A DNA stretch of 64,000 nt from an uncultured Aquimarina sp. (GCF_947495315.1 NZ_CANLYD010000004.1:1-64000); one strand, 5' to 3'; counted from the first letter of the stretch, positions 49,782-59,189 are shown. The notes: generated by a model from the letters alone, not told the origin. Made by a program: numbers and translations.

Positions 49782-50948
49782 ATGGTAATAACTGATAATT
49801 TACTTTCTTCTTTGTTAGAGACTAGAGCTCATTCAGAAGAAATTTGTGCTTCACTTCAGACAGAAGATTACGTGGTTCAGCCCATAGTAGATGTTTCTCC
49901 TCCAAAATGGCACTTAGGTCATACTACTTGGTTTTTTGAAGAGTTTATCCTCTCTAAATATAAAGCTGGTTATACTCGGTTTCACGATAATTTTGCATAT
50001 GTTTTCAATAGTTATTATGAAAGTATCGGTAAACGAGTGATAAGAACTAATAGAGGAAATCTTTCCAGGCCTACCGTTAGTGAAGTATACGAGTATAGAG
50101 ATTACGTAACTAATAATTTACATTCTTTATTAGAAGAAGTGGATACTAAAGAAATTAGATCTCTTGTAGAGATAGGTATTCATCACGAGAAACAACATCA
50201 GGAATTATTACTCACAGATATTAAGTATATATTAGGAAACAATCCATTATTGCCAAAGTATAATGATACTTTTAACGAAAACCCTAAGGTGCAATCTTCT
50301 TCAGAGTATCACACTATGAGAGAAGGGGTATATGAGATTGGTTATAAAGGAAAGGACTTTTGTTATGATAATGAATTAGGAGTTCATAAAGTATTTCTAG
50401 AAGAATTTAGCATAGCCAACAGTCTTGTAACAAATAAAGAGTATTTAGAATTTATTGATGATGATGGGTATGAGAATAGTCTTTTATGGCACGCGGAAGC
50501 TTGGGATTGGATAAAGAATAATCATATAAAAACACCTTTGTACTGGCATGAAATTGATACAGGGTATCATCAATATACGTTAAGAGGATTGAAAACTCTA
50601 GATCTTAATGCTCCAGTAACACACATATCTTATTATGAAGCATTTGCTTTTTCTCAATGGAAAGGAGAACGTATTCCGACAGAATTTGAATGGGAAGCAG
50701 CGCAACAATTTTTTGATTGGGGATCAAGATGGGAGTGGACAGAAAGTGCTTATCTACCTTATCCTAATTATTCCAAAGCTCCTGGAGCTCTTGGCGAGTA
50801 TAACGGCAAGTTCATGGTTAATCAAAAAGTACTTAGAGGAGGGTCTATAGCTACTCCCAAAAATCATACAAGACCAACATATCGTAACTTTTTTCACCCG
50901 CAGCTAAGATGGCAATTTAATGGATTGCGATTAGTAAAAAATAAATAA
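49782..50948 (+). CDS. egtB: Ergothioneine/ovothiol-type sulfoxide synthase EgtB
   Basis: 388 aa from ATG 49782 (MVITDNLLSSLLETRAHSEE); the frame extends to TTG 49746, but that lies in the terminator. DinB-like domain ~10-150 with iron ligands in 'WHLGHTTWFFEEF' and 'HHEKQHQELLLTD'. The FGE-sulfatase domain is ~170-388 ('NKEYLEFIDDDGYE', 'THISYYEAFAFSQWKGERIPTEFEWEAA', 'RWEWTESAYLPYP', 'FHPQLRWQFNGLRLV'). Couples a thiol to hercynine (or histidine, for OvoA-like enzymes) using Fe(II) and O2. EgtD follows 9 bp downstream. Thiol donor type cannot be read with certainty. Confidence 0.92.
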   Translation: MVITDNLLSSLLETRAHSEEICASLQTEDYVVQPIVDVSPPKWHLGHTTWFFEEFILSKYKAGYTRFHDNFAYVFNSYYESIGKRVIRTNRGNLSRPTVSEVYEYRDYVTNNLHSLLEEVDTKEIRSLVEIGIHHEKQHQELLLTDIKYILGNNPLLPKYNDTFNENPKVQSSSEYHTMREGVYEIGYKGKDFCYDNELGVHKVFLEEFSIANSLVTNKEYLEFIDDDGYENSLLWHAEAWDWIKNNHIKTPLYWHEIDTGYHQYTLRGLKTLDLNAPVTHISYYEAFAFSQWKGERIPTEFEWEAAQQFFDWGSRWEWTESAYLPYPNYSKAPGALGEYNGKFMVNQKVLRGGSIATPKNHTRPTYRNFFHPQLRWQFNGLRLVKNK

Positions 50949-50957
50949 CCCCAATAC

Positions 50958-51932
50958 ATGGATTCAAAAGATCAAAACGTATTAACTTGTACTTTCGGTA
51001 AAGAAGTACACGAAGGACTAACGACTTTTCCTAAATATTTATCTTCTAAATTCTTTTATGATGAAGTAGGGGATAAGCTTTTTCAAAAGATAATGGATTT
51101 ACCGGAATATTATCTTACTAATGCCGAATATGATATTTTTCAATTACATAAAGCCGATATTTTACAAAGTTTCGATACCCATAAAGAAGGTTTTGATCTT
51201 GTAGAATTAGGTGCTGGTGATGGTAAAAAAACAAAGGTATTACTAAACGAATTACTTGATCAAAAATATTCTGTTACCTATCATCCAATAGATATTAGTG
51301 AAAATGCGATTGACGGATTAGTTAAAAATCTTTTTAAGGAATTACCTAGTCTTAGTGTGCAAGGTCAGATAGGAGAATATTTTGAAGTCTTAGATAGGTT
51401 AAAACATATTAGTGATCGTAAAAAAGTGATTATGGTTTTAGGATCTAATATAGGTAACCTATTACATCCAAGGGCTATTCAGTTTTTGAAAAAGTTGAAT
51501 GCCGTAATGCATCCGGATGATCTTATATTTATGGGTTTTGATCAAAAGAAACATCCGCAGAAAGTTTTGGATGCTTATAACGACAAATCTGGTGTGACTG
51601 CAGCATTTAATAAAAATGTTTTGGCAAGAATCAATAAAGAACTCGATGGTAATTTTGATTTAGATTCTTTTATCCATTGGGAGGTATATGATCCGGAAAC
51701 CGGTACGGCCAAAAGTTATCTTGTAAGCACAAAAAAGCAAACTGTAGATATTGATTGTTTGTCGTTACAAGTACATTTTGAAGCTTGGGAAAGTATTCAT
51801 ACGGAGATTTCTCAGAAGTATGATGATGATACAGTTAAATGGTTAGCAGAGGAGTCTGGGTTTAAGATTACTGGTACTTTTACTGATGAAAATAAGTATT
51901 ATAAGAATTACGTGTTTAAAAAATCGAAATAG
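50958..51932 (+). CDS. egtD: L-histidine N-alpha-methyltransferase EgtD
   Basis: 324 aa. 'KYLSSKFFYDEVGDKLFQKIMDLPEYYLTNAE' is the family opening. SAM motif 'DLVELGAGDGKKTKVLL', then 'VTYHPIDISENAIDGLV', 'VIMVLGSNIGNLLHPRA' and 'SFIHWEVYDP'. Trimethylates histidine to hercynine, the EgtB substrate, which supports the ergothioneine assignment for the pair. EgtC and EgtE-type genes are not adjacent; they may be elsewhere or replaced. Confidence 0.95.
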   Translation: MDSKDQNVLTCTFGKEVHEGLTTFPKYLSSKFFYDEVGDKLFQKIMDLPEYYLTNAEYDIFQLHKADILQSFDTHKEGFDLVELGAGDGKKTKVLLNELLDQKYSVTYHPIDISENAIDGLVKNLFKELPSLSVQGQIGEYFEVLDRLKHISDRKKVIMVLGSNIGNLLHPRAIQFLKKLNAVMHPDDLIFMGFDQKKHPQKVLDAYNDKSGVTAAFNKNVLARINKELDGNFDLDSFIHWEVYDPETGTAKSYLVSTKKQTVDIDCLSLQVHFEAWESIHTEISQKYDDDTVKWLAEESGFKITGTFTDENKYYKNYVFKKSK

Positions 51933-51958
51933 ATTTTTTTGATTTAAAAAATAAAAAT

Positions 51959-52240
51959 ATGAAAGCAATTTGGAATAATGAGATTGTTGCGGAAAGTAAT
52001 GATACAAAGGTGATTGAAAATAATCATTATTTTCCGCCAGAAGCGATTAAAAAAGAATTTTTTAAATCAAGCGAAACTCATACTAATTGCCCTTGGAAAG
52101 GAGTGGCATCGTACTATACTGTTACCGTAAACGGTAAAGAAAATATGGACGCAGCCTGGTATTATCCGGAAACTAGTGATCTAGCTAAACAAATAAAGGG
52201 ATACGTGGCATTCTGGAAGGGTATTGAGGTTGTAGAATAA
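51959..52240 (+). CDS. DUF427 domain protein in the egt operon
   Basis: 93 aa, a bare DUF427: 'MKAIWNNEIVAESNDTKVIENNHYFPPEAIK', 'SSETHTNCPWKGVASYYTVTVNG', 'DAAWYYPETSDLAKQIKGYVAFWKGIEV'. It begins 26 bp after egtD with no terminator between, so it is co-transcribed. Function unknown. A second, larger DUF427 gene lies in the cassette block (26646). Confidence 0.92.
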   Translation: MKAIWNNEIVAESNDTKVIENNHYFPPEAIKKEFFKSSETHTNCPWKGVASYYTVTVNGKENMDAAWYYPETSDLAKQIKGYVAFWKGIEVVE

Positions 52241-52316
52241 TAGCCACAACCTCAATATCTTTTTTTATTAGTGAAACTCTGTTTTGAAAAGTTGCATAGC
52301 AATACATTCAAAATGG

Positions 52317-52372
52317 ATAGTTGAACTAATTCCGCTTTTTCAGCGGGATCTCAGGTTTAATACCTCGAAGCT
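52317..52372 (+). repeat. Dispersed palindromic repeat, copy 2
   Basis: ATAGTTGAACTAATTCCGC, TTTTTCAGCGGGATCTCAG, then ATACCTCGAAG. Same element as 21129-21183, opposite orientation, with a weakened hairpin (CCGC/GCGG). It lies downstream of the egt operon with a further CTCGAAGCTTGCTTCGG hairpin (52364-52380). Confidence 0.7.
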
Positions 52373-52436
52373 TGCTTCGGAATTTTAAAACTATTTTCAA
52401 TTGAATACCTTGTATGCTTGCATCGAGGTAGTTTAT

Positions 52437-52733
52437 TTAAAGTACAAGTAAACTGTTCTCGGTAGCAGCAAAATCGTTCCACTGATATCCATCAGCCTCA
52501 GATTCATTAGTCCATTGTCCGTCTACAACATATTTAAATTCGAATTTCTGATCTTTCGGTAGATTCAAAGTTCCCTTAAACGTGCCATTTTTTAACTTCT
52601 TTAATACTGTAGCTTCAGTATTCCATTCATTAAATTCTCCTGCTACACAAACATTAATTGCTTCTTTCGCTGGAACTGAAAAAGTTACTTTGCAGATTGG
52701 CTTTGATTTTAAGTATTGCTTGGTTATTGCCAT
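52437..52733 (-). CDS. Isoamylase early-set / CBM48 (AMPK1-like) glycogen-binding protein
   Basis: 98 aa. 'KVTFSVPAKEAINVCVAGEFNEWNTEATVLKKLKNGTFKGTLNLPKDQKFEFKYVVDGQWTNE' is the CBM48/E-set pattern with conserved W and GxFN. It binds glycogen-like alpha-glucans; as a stand-alone module its partner is unknown. No signal peptide, so cytoplasmic. Confidence 0.9.
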   Translation of the reverse strand: MAITKQYLKSKPICKVTFSVPAKEAINVCVAGEFNEWNTEATVLKKLKNGTFKGTLNLPKDQKFEFKYVVDGQWTNESEADGYQWNDFAATENSLLVL

Positions 52734-52953
52734 AATTTTAGTTTATAATTAATTTTCTGTTAATAAAATCTAGGTGAAATTAGTATAAAACATCAAAACA
52801 GAAAAGAGTAAACTGTCAGATTTTCAATAATTTAATCAACATTTAACAATTAAATATTAACGATAACGATGTAGTTATTATTCTAAAATTTTAATGTTAG
52901 AATATTCTATTGCATTTTGATGTTTTGCGCTTTTAACTTGGCAAAATTTAGCA

Positions 52954-55848
52954 TTAGTGCTTAACCATAAACTTTATATTTTGGGTTTCTTTTTTTAGAT
53001 ATTTAGCTGATAATATGTAAAGACCATTTGATAAACCGGATATTTCAATATTGTTTTTTTCGGTTGCCAATTTTTGAGGATCAATTGTCATCTGTTTTCT
53101 TCCTTGTAAATCATAGATGTTGATTACTACAATTTTATTAGTATTGCTATGAGGTGTTAGGATAGACATTTTATTACTAACAGGGTTAGGAAATAGTTTT
53201 ATATCCTCTTCATTAGTAATTATAAAGTTTCTATTCGCTTGATTATCTACATCAATTAATTTCCATTTGGTACAATTACCTGTATATCCTTGAGATACTT
53301 GTGTAATTGGAATAGAATCATCAATAATTGAAGAGCACCCTTGCGACCTAATCCAGCTATTTGTTTGTCTATTTTGGATTCTAAAATATCCTTCTTCATC
53401 TGTTGCAACTAATTTCCACTGCTCACACCATCCAAAAGAAGCTGGACCTACCTGTACTATTTCAATAGAGTCATTAGAAGTGTTGCTACAATCTTTTGGT
53501 CGGTATCTTCCATTCGTGGCTTTATTTTGTAGGAAGTAATATCCATCATCGGTAGGAATAAATTCAAACATTGTACAGTTTCCTGTATTATTAGTAGAAG
53601 TGACAACTACCGGAATGGTTTCGCTATAGTCATTAGAACATCCTTTTGTTCTTATCCATTGTTTGTTAGCTTTATTTTCTAATCTCCATAGTGCTTCACT
53701 AATATCTATTTCTGTGTCATTATTTATAGCGCTAATATTAATTTCTTGAAGATCATCAAAACGACTATTCCAATTTTCATTTTCTGGAACTATATAAGAT
53801 AACCATTTATAATCGTTATCCGCTATTGGTATATCTTGATTTATTACAACTTCAATTTCTAAACTATCTGTTCCTGCAGGAACTGTAGTGATCGCAACAC
53901 CATAGTTGGTCCACGGAGCTCTATTAAGTTGTAGGGAAACAATGATATCTCTAGTTGCCGATGCTGAATACTCTAAATTTATTATTCCAGTATCACCGGG
54001 AGAAACTGTGTCAGGACCATCTATCGATACAATTTCATCGTTTATTTGATTTTGTGACCACCATAAATTGCCAAAATTTTCTATTTGAGAGAAATCACGA
54101 GGCTTAACCCATGTTGCATAAATTGAACCAATAACATTTTCTACACCTTGAGAAGCAGTTTGCCATTGGTCGAAATTTAGATTGACATCAGCATCATAAA
54201 ATGCGCCTACAATTTGTTTAAAACCTAGATCGGAGAAAAATTTAAGAGATTTAGTGCCTTTATCAATAATTTTTTGGCCCTCCCACCAGGTTGCAAGTAT
54301 AACTTTATTGGGATCCACGGTTACCCAAGATTGATCTAATGTGTTGTTAACTTGATAATAGTCGGCAATAGCATTATGTCCAGGATCGATCATATCACTC
54401 CAAAAATAATATGCTGCATTCGGTGCTACTTCAAAAAGATCATTAAAAGCTCGCTCAATACTATTGGCCAGAGCAGCACCAGAAGTTTCGAATTGCTCAT
54501 TGTCAAGAGGCTCCCATCCTCCTGTTCTTATTTCTGAATAGTTGAGCATAAATCCATCCGGTTGAAAATCATTATAAAGTTTTTGGTGTATTGTACGCAT
54601 TCTGATATATATCTCAGGATGATTCCAAGAAGCAGATATCTGTCCACTTGCAGTTGGAAGCCCATGATATCCGTTTATTTTTACGATATCACCTTCTTTT
54701 ATGTTAGCAGAATTACTTATTATTATTTTAGGTGCTAAATGTTGAGTATCAAATGCTCCAGGAAATCCAGAGATACCTAATTGATCATCTTTTATTGAAG
54801 TAACATCAGATCCAAATGAAAGTGTTTGACCATTACTGTGTTTTAAAGATTTTGGTAAATCTTCTCGATTTAACCAGTTAAGCGTAGGAGAATCTATAAC
54901 TTCTATATCATCCCACCAAATAGTCCCTTGTTGACCTCCAAAAACAGCTAATGCTAGATTAACTTGTGTCGCATTTAAGCTATTAAATGCAATACGAACT
55001 TCTTCCCAACCAACCGTGGTTAGATTGTTGGATCCGTTGTAGTATTTTCTACCTCCATTATCGTTAGGAAGAGATAAATGTAAATTTGTTAAGGTACGCT
55101 CTCTGTTATTCTCATCTCTTATAAGAGCTGCTAAGTTTCTAGCAGTTAAATTCTCAGTTTTGATCCAAAACTTCAATGTATATTGATGAAATGGTTTAAC
55201 ATCAAAAACTGTAAAAATTCTTGAATCTTCATTGTTAACCGCTTCTGCTCTAAAAGATGCACTACCACTTTTTTTAATAATTGTATCAATAAAAGTACGT
55301 TCTCCTATTGCGTCTTGGAAACCCCATTGAAGAACTTTGTTTCCGTCAAAATTTTCAAAATCTCCATTAACTAGATTAGAAGATTTAACGGGTTTAAGCT
55401 CACCATTTATGGCTTGCAATTCTTGTTCTTCAATTGGATAACCAGTAGTTAAATTGGGGTCAGAGGCTATTAATGAACCGGCAAAACCCATAGTAATGGT
55501 AATGAAATGTAATTTCATTCCTCTTTCTTTAATTCCATCGACTAATACTCGGATTCTTTCGTCCCATTTCGATCCTGCCGTTCCATTAAGACCATAAGAG
55601 TTTAATTTAGAATCTGAGTATAATACAGTATTGGCTCCTGCTGCTTTCGCTCTGTCTATGTAAACGAATAAATCCTCAGGAGTATCTACTACTAGATTAG
55701 CGGACATATGTAATACTTTATCTTCTTGACCAACTACTTTAGCAATTATATTATTTGAGTTGCTATTTGATATGGGTGTTTCTTGTGAAGTGCTTAAAAA
55801 AGTGACAAATAAAAATAGAGATGTGAGAAATAAGTTGAGTTTTTTCAT
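52954..55848 (-). CDS. Large secreted hydrolase-like protein with three ricin-like repeats and T9SS sorting domain
   Basis: 964 aa. Signal peptide ~1-21. The N-terminal TIM-barrel-like region (~45-130, 'VDTPEDLFVYIDRAKAAGANTVL', 'RVLVDGIKERGMKLHFITI') resumes at ~390-620 ('DGFMLNYSEIRTGGWEP', 'ATWWEGQKIID') and encloses a CBM4-like insert (~155-320, 'GTIWWDDIEVID'). Three ~50-residue beta-trefoil-like repeats lie at ~725-870 ('WRLENKANKQWIRTKGCS', 'YYFLQNKATNGRYRPKDCS', 'YFRIQNRQTNSWIRSQGCS'). The C-terminus (FPNPVSNKMSIL..NGLYIL) is a type A T9SS signal. Probably a polysaccharide-active enzyme; the exact GH family is not recognised. Confidence 0.8.
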   Translation of the reverse strand: MKKLNLFLTSLFLFVTFLSTSQETPISNSNSNNIIAKVVGQEDKVLHMSANLVVDTPEDLFVYIDRAKAAGANTVLYSDSKLNSYGLNGTAGSKWDERIRVLVDGIKERGMKLHFITITMGFAGSLIASDPNLTTGYPIEEQELQAINGELKPVKSSNLVNGDFENFDGNKVLQWGFQDAIGERTFIDTIIKKSGSASFRAEAVNNEDSRIFTVFDVKPFHQYTLKFWIKTENLTARNLAALIRDENNRERTLTNLHLSLPNDNGGRKYYNGSNNLTTVGWEEVRIAFNSLNATQVNLALAVFGGQQGTIWWDDIEVIDSPTLNWLNREDLPKSLKHSNGQTLSFGSDVTSIKDDQLGISGFPGAFDTQHLAPKIIISNSANIKEGDIVKINGYHGLPTASGQISASWNHPEIYIRMRTIHQKLYNDFQPDGFMLNYSEIRTGGWEPLDNEQFETSGAALANSIERAFNDLFEVAPNAAYYFWSDMIDPGHNAIADYYQVNNTLDQSWVTVDPNKVILATWWEGQKIIDKGTKSLKFFSDLGFKQIVGAFYDADVNLNFDQWQTASQGVENVIGSIYATWVKPRDFSQIENFGNLWWSQNQINDEIVSIDGPDTVSPGDTGIINLEYSASATRDIIVSLQLNRAPWTNYGVAITTVPAGTDSLEIEVVINQDIPIADNDYKWLSYIVPENENWNSRFDDLQEINISAINNDTEIDISEALWRLENKANKQWIRTKGCSNDYSETIPVVVTSTNNTGNCTMFEFIPTDDGYYFLQNKATNGRYRPKDCSNTSNDSIEIVQVGPASFGWCEQWKLVATDEEGYFRIQNRQTNSWIRSQGCSSIIDDSIPITQVSQGYTGNCTKWKLIDVDNQANRNFIITNEEDIKLFPNPVSNKMSILTPHSNTNKIVVINIYDLQGRKQMTIDPQKLATEKNNIEISGLSNGLYILSAKYLKKETQNIKFMVKH

Positions 55849-55944
55849 GACATTTTTGTGTTTACGATTTAAGAAAATTGGGTAATTTATTTGGTTATAT
55901 TGTTATAACAAGAAAGATACTTCTTTGCCTGTACATATGTGGAT

Positions 55945-55984
55945 ACCAAAACAATGTTTGGTGAATACCAATTTGTGGTTGTCT
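55945..55984. promoter_or_regulatory. Paired dyads upstream of the secreted hydrolase gene
   Basis: ACCAAAACAATGTTTGGT (55945-55962) has 6-bp arms; ACCAATTTGTGGT follows at ~55967-55979, both preceded by AT. Two adjacent dyads ~100 bp upstream of the start suggest an operator for substrate-dependent control. The rest of 55849-56161 shows no gene. Confidence 0.4.
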
Positions 55985-56161
55985 TTTATGATTTTGTGGC
56001 TGGTAATTGGTTTATAGCAACTGCTTAAATATTCTAAAAATTATGCCATTTTTGAGATCTTAGTAAAAATCACTTATTATGTATTTTGGCACGATATCTA
56101 TTTGCGTTACCTTTCTACAGGTACTGTAGAAATAGCGTACTCTTTTGGTAAGAAAAACTTT

Positions 56162-57232
56162 TTAAATGTTGGCTAATAATTTATCAATATCATTGATAGT
56201 ATTGTAAAAATGAAGACTTACTCTAATACCACCTCCTCTGAGAGATGTAATAATGTTTTTTTCTTTTAGAATATTATATAATTTTTGATCCCCTTTTAAA
56301 TTAAAGATTGTACTATGATTTTCTCGGATGACAACATCCTTTTCTAATAGGTTTAAATTTGCCAATTCGGTTTTAGCGTACTCACCCAACCCACTTAGAT
56401 GTTCTTCGATTACAGAAAGTCCTATTTTAGAAATAAACTGTAGGGAATATTGTAGACTTCCGAAGTTAAATGTATCTAAGTGTCCACATTCATATCGAGC
56501 TCTTAGATTTGTATATGAAGAATCGTAGTTGACATCAGAGGCTGCTTTTTTATATGCATTAGGTGTAATTTGATCAAGAACATCTTTTTTGAACAATATA
56601 AAACCGTTTCCATACCCTCCTAATAACCATTTATATCCACTACACCCCAGAATGTCAATTCCTGATGTATTAAAATTAAAAACCTTAGTTCCACAAAATT
56701 GTGTAGCATCCGCAATGATTAGTAGATCAGGGTTCTTTAGTTTTAGTTGTTTCAGGAAATTAAGATCAATAGCAATTCCGTTAATATATTGTACCAAACT
56801 AAAAGCAAAAACATCGGGTGTGTGTTTTGCTACTGCTTCTTCAATATTTTGTTCTAAAGATGCGTTTACTTTAGCATAACAAACTTTAAAACCTTTATTG
56901 ATTACGGAAAAGTTTACGGAAGGATAATCCTCATCCAAGAGAAGCACTTTTTTGTTTTTTTCTAATCCGTTTAGGATAGTATTGAAGCCCAAAGAAAAGT
57001 TAGGGGTTAACACAGTGTTTTGTAATTCACATCCAAAAAAATCCCCTACTGACTTTCTTACACTATTTAAAAAGTCTTGTTGCTTATCTCTGAATATGCT
57101 TCCGCCAATAAGGAAATCAAGATCATGCTCTTGTCTATAATCTAATAAGGAATCATATAGTAATCCGGAGGATGCTGTATTAAGGTAAGTATTTTGTGAA
57201 AGTACGGGAAATTCTTTTCTTAAATTCTTCAT
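56162..57232 (-). CDS. Class V aminotransferase (cysteine desulfurase-like)
   Basis: 356 aa. PLP fold-type I: 'NTYLNTASSGLLYDSLLDYR', 'LTPNFSLGFNTILNGL', 'LLIIADATQFCGTKVFNFN' (Asp of the cofactor site) and the PLP-Lys in 'GCSGYKWLLGGYGNGFILF'. It lacks the C-terminal Cys loop typical of IscS, so a SufS/CsdA-like or kynureninase-like substrate is open. Monocistronic; it diverges from the DHFR fusion gene. Confidence 0.88.
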   Translation of the reverse strand: MKNLRKEFPVLSQNTYLNTASSGLLYDSLLDYRQEHDLDFLIGGSIFRDKQQDFLNSVRKSVGDFFGCELQNTVLTPNFSLGFNTILNGLEKNKKVLLLDEDYPSVNFSVINKGFKVCYAKVNASLEQNIEEAVAKHTPDVFAFSLVQYINGIAIDLNFLKQLKLKNPDLLIIADATQFCGTKVFNFNTSGIDILGCSGYKWLLGGYGNGFILFKKDVLDQITPNAYKKAASDVNYDSSYTNLRARYECGHLDTFNFGSLQYSLQFISKIGLSVIEEHLSGLGEYAKTELANLNLLEKDVVIRENHSTIFNLKGDQKLYNILKEKNIITSLRGGGIRVSLHFYNTINDIDKLLANI

Positions 57233-57311
57233 AAGTTAGTTTAGGGCTTTTTGGCAAAACCTTTATATTTACTTGCACATATTAATCAAGCATTACTAAG
57301 GTACTATTAAA

Positions 57312-58256
57312 ATGTTTTCAAAAAGAAAAGAAACTCCACAAATTGACCCTGTACAGCGAGAATTGTATGAACATGCTCGTAAACGAATTATTCAAAAGAA
57401 AAGACTATTTCAGCATTTTATTGTTTTTTTAGTTGGATCTATTTTTTTGGTTATTCTTAACTTATTAATAGGGGTTGGTAAAGAAATTACTTTTTTCGGT
57501 TTAGACTGGTATGCGGTAGCTATTGTTTGTTGGGCATTCCTTTTTGCTTTACATTTTTGTAACGTATGGTTGTTTCATAAGTTTATGGGAGCTGAGTGGA
57601 CAAGTAATCAGATGGAACGATTGATAGCTAAACAAAAAGCAGAAATTGCACTAATCCAAAAGGATGTAGATCTTATGTATCCGAAAGATGAGCTAGTTAA
57701 AAAGAAGGAGGAATTTATTAAACAGCAACAACCAAAGGTTATTGAGAAGCCAGTAGAGTCAAAATCTAATCGAATAATTACGATGATTGCTGCAGCTGGA
57801 GAAAATAATGCATTGGGTAAAGACAATGATCTGGTTTGGCATTTGCCTGATGATTTTAAACGTTTTAAACAATTGACTACGGGTCATCATATTATTATGG
57901 GACGCAAAACTTTTGAATCCTTTCCAAAGCCATTGCCGAATCGTGTACATGTCGTAATTACACGAAATCAGGATTATAAACCAGAAGGTGCCGTAGTCGT
58001 ACATTCTATGGATGCGGCCTTAGAAATAGCAAAAGATGATCCACAACCATTTATCATCGGTGGAGGAGAGATTTATAAAATTGGAATGGAATATTCTGAT
58101 TGTATAGAGCTTACTAGAGTACACGGGACATTCGAAGCGGATACTTTTTTTCCTGAAATAAACCCTGAAATCTGGACAATTGAAAATAAAGAACTTCATG
58201 GAGCAGATGAGCGACATGAGTTTGCGTTTACGTATTTGACTTATAAGAAGAAGTAA
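57312..58256 (+). CDS. 2TM-domain / dihydrofolate reductase fusion protein
   Basis: 314 aa against ~160 for ordinary DHFR. Residues ~10-110 are a 2TM domain with helices ~33-52 (LFQHFIVFLVGSIFLVILNL) and ~62-84, followed by a basic coiled linker ~100-148. DHFR occupies ~153-314: 'ITMIAAAGENNALGKDNDLVWHLPDDFKRFKQLT', 'IIMGRKTFESFPKPLPNR', 'FIIGGGEIYKIGM', 'ELTRVHGTFEADTFFP'. All usual DHFR motifs are intact, so it should make tetrahydrofolate, tethered to the inner membrane. There is no stop or restart between the halves. Confidence 0.93.
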   Translation: MFSKRKETPQIDPVQRELYEHARKRIIQKKRLFQHFIVFLVGSIFLVILNLLIGVGKEITFFGLDWYAVAIVCWAFLFALHFCNVWLFHKFMGAEWTSNQMERLIAKQKAEIALIQKDVDLMYPKDELVKKKEEFIKQQQPKVIEKPVESKSNRIITMIAAAGENNALGKDNDLVWHLPDDFKRFKQLTTGHHIIMGRKTFESFPKPLPNRVHVVITRNQDYKPEGAVVVHSMDAALEIAKDDPQPFIIGGGEIYKIGMEYSDCIELTRVHGTFEADTFFPEINPEIWTIENKELHGADERHEFAFTYLTYKKK

Positions 58257-58264
58257 ATTTTACA

Positions 58265-59116
58265 TTGCTATCGAAACAAATAATAGAACACTTTGAGAAT
58301 CTACTTTGTGAAAAAGTAATAAAGACAAGAACGCTGTCCGGAGGCGATATTAATGAGGTTTATTTGTTAATTACTCAAGCTAAGAAATTAGTTGTAAAGC
58401 TTAATAGCGTTTCTAGGTTTCCGGGAATGTTTGAGGCAGAAGCAAAGGGACTGCAGGAATTAAGGAAAGCAAACATTTTTACCATTCCAGAAGTACTACA
58501 TTATGGGAAATATAACGATAATGCTTTTTTGCTATTGGAGTATATTGAATCCGGAAATAAAGTAGAAGATTTTTGGTCCCTATTTGGAGAACAACTGGCT
58601 ATTTTGCACCAAAATAATAAACCTTATTTTGGTTTTGAAAGTGATAATTACATTGGTAGTTTACCTCAATATAATATGAAGTCATATTCGGCAGCGGATT
58701 TTTATATTACGCAACGATTACATCCACAATTCGCCTTAGCTGCGAAAAATGGTTTTTCTTTTCAGAATCTGGATAGCTTTTATAAAAGTATTGAAACCAA
58801 AATTCCAAATGAAGCATCGAATTTGATTCATGGAGATCTATGGAATGGTAATTTTATGATTGGTCAGGATGGACTTCCTTGTCTAATAGATCCTGCGGTG
58901 GCTTTTGCTCCTAGAGAAATGGATATTGCTATGATAAAGCTTTTTGGAGGTTTTGATCAGGAATTGTTTAAGGTGTATAATGAGGCTTTTCCTCTAGTTG
59001 AAAATTGGGAAGAAAGAATTGCTATTTGGCAATTATACTATTTGCTAGTGCATCTTAATCTGTTTGGTAGCACATACTACAATAGCATTACACATATTTT
59101 AAATAAGTATACATGA
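58265..59116 (+). CDS. Fructosamine kinase family protein
   Basis: 283 aa from TTG 58265 (no ATG nearby); the start lies 8 bp after the DHFR fusion stop. Kinase-like fold: 'TLSGGDINEVYLL', 'LVVKLNSVSRFPGMFEAEAKGLQEL', 'LLLEYIESGN', the catalytic 'NLIHGDLWNGNFMI' and metal site 'CLIDPAVAFAPREMDIAM'. Phosphorylates ketoamine adducts on glycated proteins (fructosamine-3-kinase type) for repair. Confidence 0.93.
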   Translation: MLSKQIIEHFENLLCEKVIKTRTLSGGDINEVYLLITQAKKLVVKLNSVSRFPGMFEAEAKGLQELRKANIFTIPEVLHYGKYNDNAFLLLEYIESGNKVEDFWSLFGEQLAILHQNNKPYFGFESDNYIGSLPQYNMKSYSAADFYITQRLHPQFALAAKNGFSFQNLDSFYKSIETKIPNEASNLIHGDLWNGNFMIGQDGLPCLIDPAVAFAPREMDIAMIKLFGGFDQELFKVYNEAFPLVENWEERIAIWQLYYLLVHLNLFGSTYYNSITHILNKYT

Positions 59117-59158
59117 AATTTCTGTAGGTTAACTAATCTCCACTTTCAACTTTATACT

Positions 59159-59166
59159 TACTTTTG
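59159..59166 (+). promoter_or_regulatory. -7 box (TACTTTTG) of fabD
   Basis: Exact TAnnTTTG match 23 bp upstream of the fabD ATG (59190). Confidence 0.45.
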
Positions 59167-59189
59167 TTAAAATTTTAAATACACAATAC

